From the NCBI RefSeq assembly GCF_001612785.1, contig NZ_BDBC01000036.1, positions 1 through 52,223 on the forward strand: a stretch of 52,223 nt of DNA, in the 5' to 3' direction. The notes beneath the pieces were generated by a model. That model was not told the origin of the DNA. It searched no databases and saw nothing but the letters and a program-made list of their open reading frames with translations. The position numbers were made by a program, and so were the translations under genes. Shown here piece after piece: positions 49,770 through 52,223 of this stretch; position 1 is the first letter of the stretch; each line of letters opens with the position of its first letter. The stretch comes from Nocardia beijingensis NBRC 16342. GTDB taxonomy: Bacteria > Actinomycetota > Actinomycetes > Mycobacteriales > Mycobacteriaceae.

Positions 49770-50924
49770 ATGCCCGTTCGGTCAACCACGAAACCGTCCG
49801 CCCTGATCGGTCTGCTGACCTTGGTGCTCGCCGGTTGCGGGGCCGACACTTCCGCCGAACGCGACACCCCTCGGATCGCCGATCCCGTCGCGATCACCTA
49901 CGACGGCGGCATCCACGTCCTGGACGGCGCCACCCTCGAACTCGCGGGCACGGTCGAACTCGACGGCTTCAACCGGCTCAATCCCGCGGGCGACGACCGG
50001 CACCTGATCGTCTCGACGAACGAGGGTTTCCGGGTCTTCGACGCTCGGGCGGCGGAATTCACCGGTGTGGAGTTCCCCGGCCCGCATCCAGGGCACGTGG
50101 TCCGGCACGCCGGACGGACCGTGCTGTTCAGCGACGGCACCGGCGAAGTCGTCGCGTTCGACTCGGCCGATCTCGCCGATGGCGCGCCTCGGACCACGAC
50201 CTATCGCGCGGCCGCCCCGCACCACGGCGTCGCGATCGAACTCGCCGATGGCGACCTCGTCGTCACGCTCGGCACCGAGGAGAAGCGGACCGGCATCGTG
50301 GTGCTCGACCGCGACCGCGCCGAGAAGGCGCGCAACGAGAACTGCCCGGGCGTGCACGGCGAAGCGACCGCGGCGGGCGAGGCCGTGGTCATCGGCTGCG
50401 AGAACGGTGTGCTCGTCTACCGCGACGGCGTGATCAGAAAAGTCACCAGCCCGACCGAGTACGGCCGGATCGGCAACCAGGCGGGCGCCGCGAACTCGCC
50501 CGTCGTCCTCGGTGACTACAAGCAGGACAGGGACGCCGAACTGGAACGCCCGCAGCGGGTTTCGCTGATCGACACGGTCACCGGCACGTTGCGTCTGGTC
50601 GATCTGGGTACCAGCTACACCTTCCGCTCGCTGGCCCGCGGCCCGCACGGTGAAGCCCTGGTGCTGGGCACCGACGGCCGCATCCACGTCATCGATCCCG
50701 TCGCGGGGGCCGTCGTGCGGACCATCCCCGTGACGGGCTCCTGGCAGGAGCCGCTGGAATGGCAGAAGCCGCGACCAGCGCTGTTCGTCCGCGGCGACAT
50801 CGCCTACGTCTCCGACCCCGCCGCGAAGCAGTTGCACCGCGTCGACCTGAACACCGGAGCGAAGACGGCGAGCGTCACGCTGCCGGACACGCCGAACGAA
50901 GTGAGCGGCGTGTCCGGGCACTGA
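49770..50924 (+). CDS. aztD: Stand-alone AztD-like zinc chaperone lipoprotein
   Basis: The 384-residue protein starts behind ACGGAG. A lipoprotein signal (SALIGLLTLVLAGC, Cys near residue 24) precedes a beta-propeller with repeated D-G-x-x-V-x-D patterns (HVLDGATLELAGTVELDG, GTDGRIHVIDPVAGAVVRT). Two cysteines occur in NENCPGVHGEA and VVIGCENGVLVY and align with cysteines in the fused lipoprotein domain at 46815-48821; a histidine sits in VHGEA. AztD proteins of Paracoccus hand zinc to AztC, so this one probably does so for the neighbouring substrate protein. It closes the operon. Confidence 0.85.
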   Translation: MPVRSTTKPSALIGLLTLVLAGCGADTSAERDTPRIADPVAITYDGGIHVLDGATLELAGTVELDGFNRLNPAGDDRHLIVSTNEGFRVFDARAAEFTGVEFPGPHPGHVVRHAGRTVLFSDGTGEVVAFDSADLADGAPRTTTYRAAAPHHGVAIELADGDLVVTLGTEEKRTGIVVLDRDRAEKARNENCPGVHGEATAAGEAVVIGCENGVLVYRDGVIRKVTSPTEYGRIGNQAGAANSPVVLGDYKQDRDAELERPQRVSLIDTVTGTLRLVDLGTSYTFRSLARGPHGEALVLGTDGRIHVIDPVAGAVVRTIPVTGSWQEPLEWQKPRPALFVRGDIAYVSDPAAKQLHRVDLNTGAKTASVTLPDTPNEVSGVSGH

Positions 50925-51065
50925 GGTGCGACCCGCCGATGCGGAACTGGACGTCGAGGAGGTCGTGCCGTCGGGCGAGCTGTCCTATTGGCGGAACGGC
51001 AGGTGAACGCGTCGTAGTCGCCGAGACGCGAATCACCGGCGCGCGCGCCGCTACGGTGGGATGGC

Positions 51066-52223
51066 ATGGACACTGCTGTGCTCGCGCCGCCGGGGTCCGC
51101 GCGCGTCTCCCGGTGGTCGGCGTGGGTCCGGTTCTCCAGGATCGCGACGGCGCAGCCCGTGGTCGTCGCGGCGGGTTGCCTGGTTGTCCTGCAATTGGCG
51201 ATCCGCTGGTGGGTGGCCGACAGCGGTTTCTTCTACTGGGACGATTTCATCCTGGTCGGGCGGGCCGCCCGCTACGGGCCGTGGTCCACCGATCTGCTGC
51301 TGTACGACCACGATGGGCATTTCATGCCGCTGGCGTTCGTCACGGCGTGGGCGGTGAACGCGGTGGCTCCGCTGGTCTGGGCCGGTCCGGTGGTAACGCT
51401 GCTGATCATGCAGCTGGCGGCGTCGGCTGCCGTGGTCCGCATGCTGTTGTTGGTGGCGGGCCCGCGCCTGCCCATCCTGATTCCGCTGGTCTTCTACCTG
51501 TTCTGCCCGTTGACGCTCCCGGCGTTCGCCTGGTGGGCTGCCGCCTTGAACGCGCTGCCGCTGCAATTCGCCCTCGCCTGGGTGATCGGGGACGCGGTGC
51601 TGCTCGTCCGCACCGGCCGTCGCCGGTACGCGGTGTCGGGGATCGCGGTGCTGGTGGTGGCGCTGCTGTTCTTCGAGAAATCGGCGGTGGTGCCGTTCGT
51701 CGCGTTCGCCGTCACCGCGCTGGCCCGCCACGTCGACGGCGACGCGGCCCCGCTCGGTGCGGTGGCGCGCCGCGGTGCGGCACTGTGGATCGGATCGGCC
51801 GCCGTGCTCGGCTTCTGGTCCATCGCCTATCTCGCGGTGGTCGACGGCCCGGGTCTGCCCGACGACTGGAACGAGTTGCGCGACCTGCTGCCCACCGCGG
51901 CCTCGCTGGGGATCGTGCCCGCGCTGTCCGGCGGGCCGTGGGTGTGGGAGCGGTGGCTGCCGTCGACGCCGTGGGCTGATCCGCCGGGATGGGCGGTGGT
52001 CGTGGCCTGGCTGGCGCTGGCCGCGGTGGTGGCGCTGACGATGCGCGCCCGGCAGCGGATCGCAGCGGTGTGGCTGACCGCGGCGGTCTACGTCGTGCTC
52101 GCTCAGCTGGCCGTGGCGCTGGCTCGTGGCGGCCCGAACACCGCGGCGGAGGTGATGCAGTCGCTGCGCTACTTCGCCGACCTGGCGGTGGTCCTGGCGG
52201 CCGCGGGCGCGCTCATGCTGCGG
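51066..52223 (+). CDS. Multi-spanning membrane protein, 3' end beyond the window
   Basis: From ATG 51066 the frame is open for 386 codons to the window edge, with no stop. Many hydrophobic helices are visible (VVVAAGCLVVLQLAIRWWV, LLIMQLAASAAVVRMLLLVAG, ILIPLVFYLFCPLTLPAFAWW, AVLVVALLFFEKSAVVPFVAF, VVAWLALAAVVALTM). The short loop after the first helix, YWDDFILVGRAARYG followed by DHDGHFMPLAF, with acidic residues outside the membrane, resembles GT-C-type glycosyltransferases, where such an Asp binds the lipid-linked sugar donor. That assignment is an inference. The 141-base gap before it contains only a GC-rich palindrome at 51037-51050. Confidence 0.75.
   Translation, partial: MDTAVLAPPGSARVSRWSAWVRFSRIATAQPVVVAAGCLVVLQLAIRWWVADSGFFYWDDFILVGRAARYGPWSTDLLLYDHDGHFMPLAFVTAWAVNAVAPLVWAGPVVTLLIMQLAASAAVVRMLLLVAGPRLPILIPLVFYLFCPLTLPAFAWWAAALNALPLQFALAWVIGDAVLLVRTGRRRYAVSGIAVLVVALLFFEKSAVVPFVAFAVTALARHVDGDAAPLGAVARRGAALWIGSAAVLGFWSIAYLAVVDGPGLPDDWNELRDLLPTAASLGIVPALSGGPWVWERWLPSTPWADPPGWAVVVAWLALAAVVALTMRARQRIAAVWLTAAVYVVLAQLAVALARGGPNTAAEVMQSLRYFADLAVVLAAAGALMLR

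Overview
The window is chromosomal DNA of a high-GC, mycolic-acid-type actinomycete, most likely a Nocardia or close relative. Codon use is strongly GC-biased. The first 22 kb keeps the gene order of the Mycobacterium tuberculosis Rv1691-Rv1713 block, and later genes (mctB-like, CYP51, a CYP125-like P450, an MCE protein, a mycofactocin-type SDR, F420-type oxidoreductases, a wax ester synthase) are typical of Mycobacteriales. I see no tRNA, rRNA, CRISPR array, insertion sequence or phage gene.

Region 1 (1-22.3 kb) is the conserved housekeeping block: an RGG-rich TPR protein, a HAD phosphatase, a small conserved protein, tlyA, nadK, recN, a steA-like gene, mctB, pyrG, a NUDIX hydrolase, xerD, a cupin, a ParA-like ATPase, scpA, scpB, an RluB-type pseudouridine synthase, cmk and der. 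Many junctions overlap by 1-4 bases. Between the TPR gene and the HAD gene lie about 0.96 kb of decayed repeats copied from the 3' end of the TPR gene. A lineage-specific insertion (SRPBCC protein, small exported protein) separates recN from steA.

Region 2 (22.3-33.6 kb) is accessory and stress metabolism: an acyl-ACP thioesterase-like protein, a mannitol dehydrogenase family enzyme, a dps-rsbW-sigF unit headed by a SigF-type promoter, a SRPBCC-acyl-CoA synthetase fusion with a CRP-like site over its promoter, a WS/DGAT acyltransferase, and several secreted or hypothetical proteins.

Region 3 (33.6-46.1 kb) is a sterol/steroid-type oxidation cluster: a deazaflavin-dependent reductase, a mycofactocin-type SDR, a TetR regulator, an LLM oxidoreductase, a P450 remnant, then an operon of ferredoxin, NTF2-like protein, a conserved unknown protein, a FadD17/19-like ligase, a DapB-like dehydrogenase and a CYP125-like P450, followed by a convergent CYP51 and a lone MCE gene. 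Five copies of one operator-like sequence (GTCCAGACA-NN-TGTCC type) sit at all the promoters of this cluster, one of them across the tetR start codon, and a KstR-like palindrome lies in the central divergent region. This looks like a self-contained TetR regulon.

Region 4 (46.1-50.9 kb) is an AztABCD-type zinc importer transcribed from a divergent promoter with a Zur-type box. Its permease is fused in frame to an AztD-like lipoprotein beta-propeller, in addition to a stand-alone AztD-like gene. The window ends inside a multi-spanning membrane protein gene.
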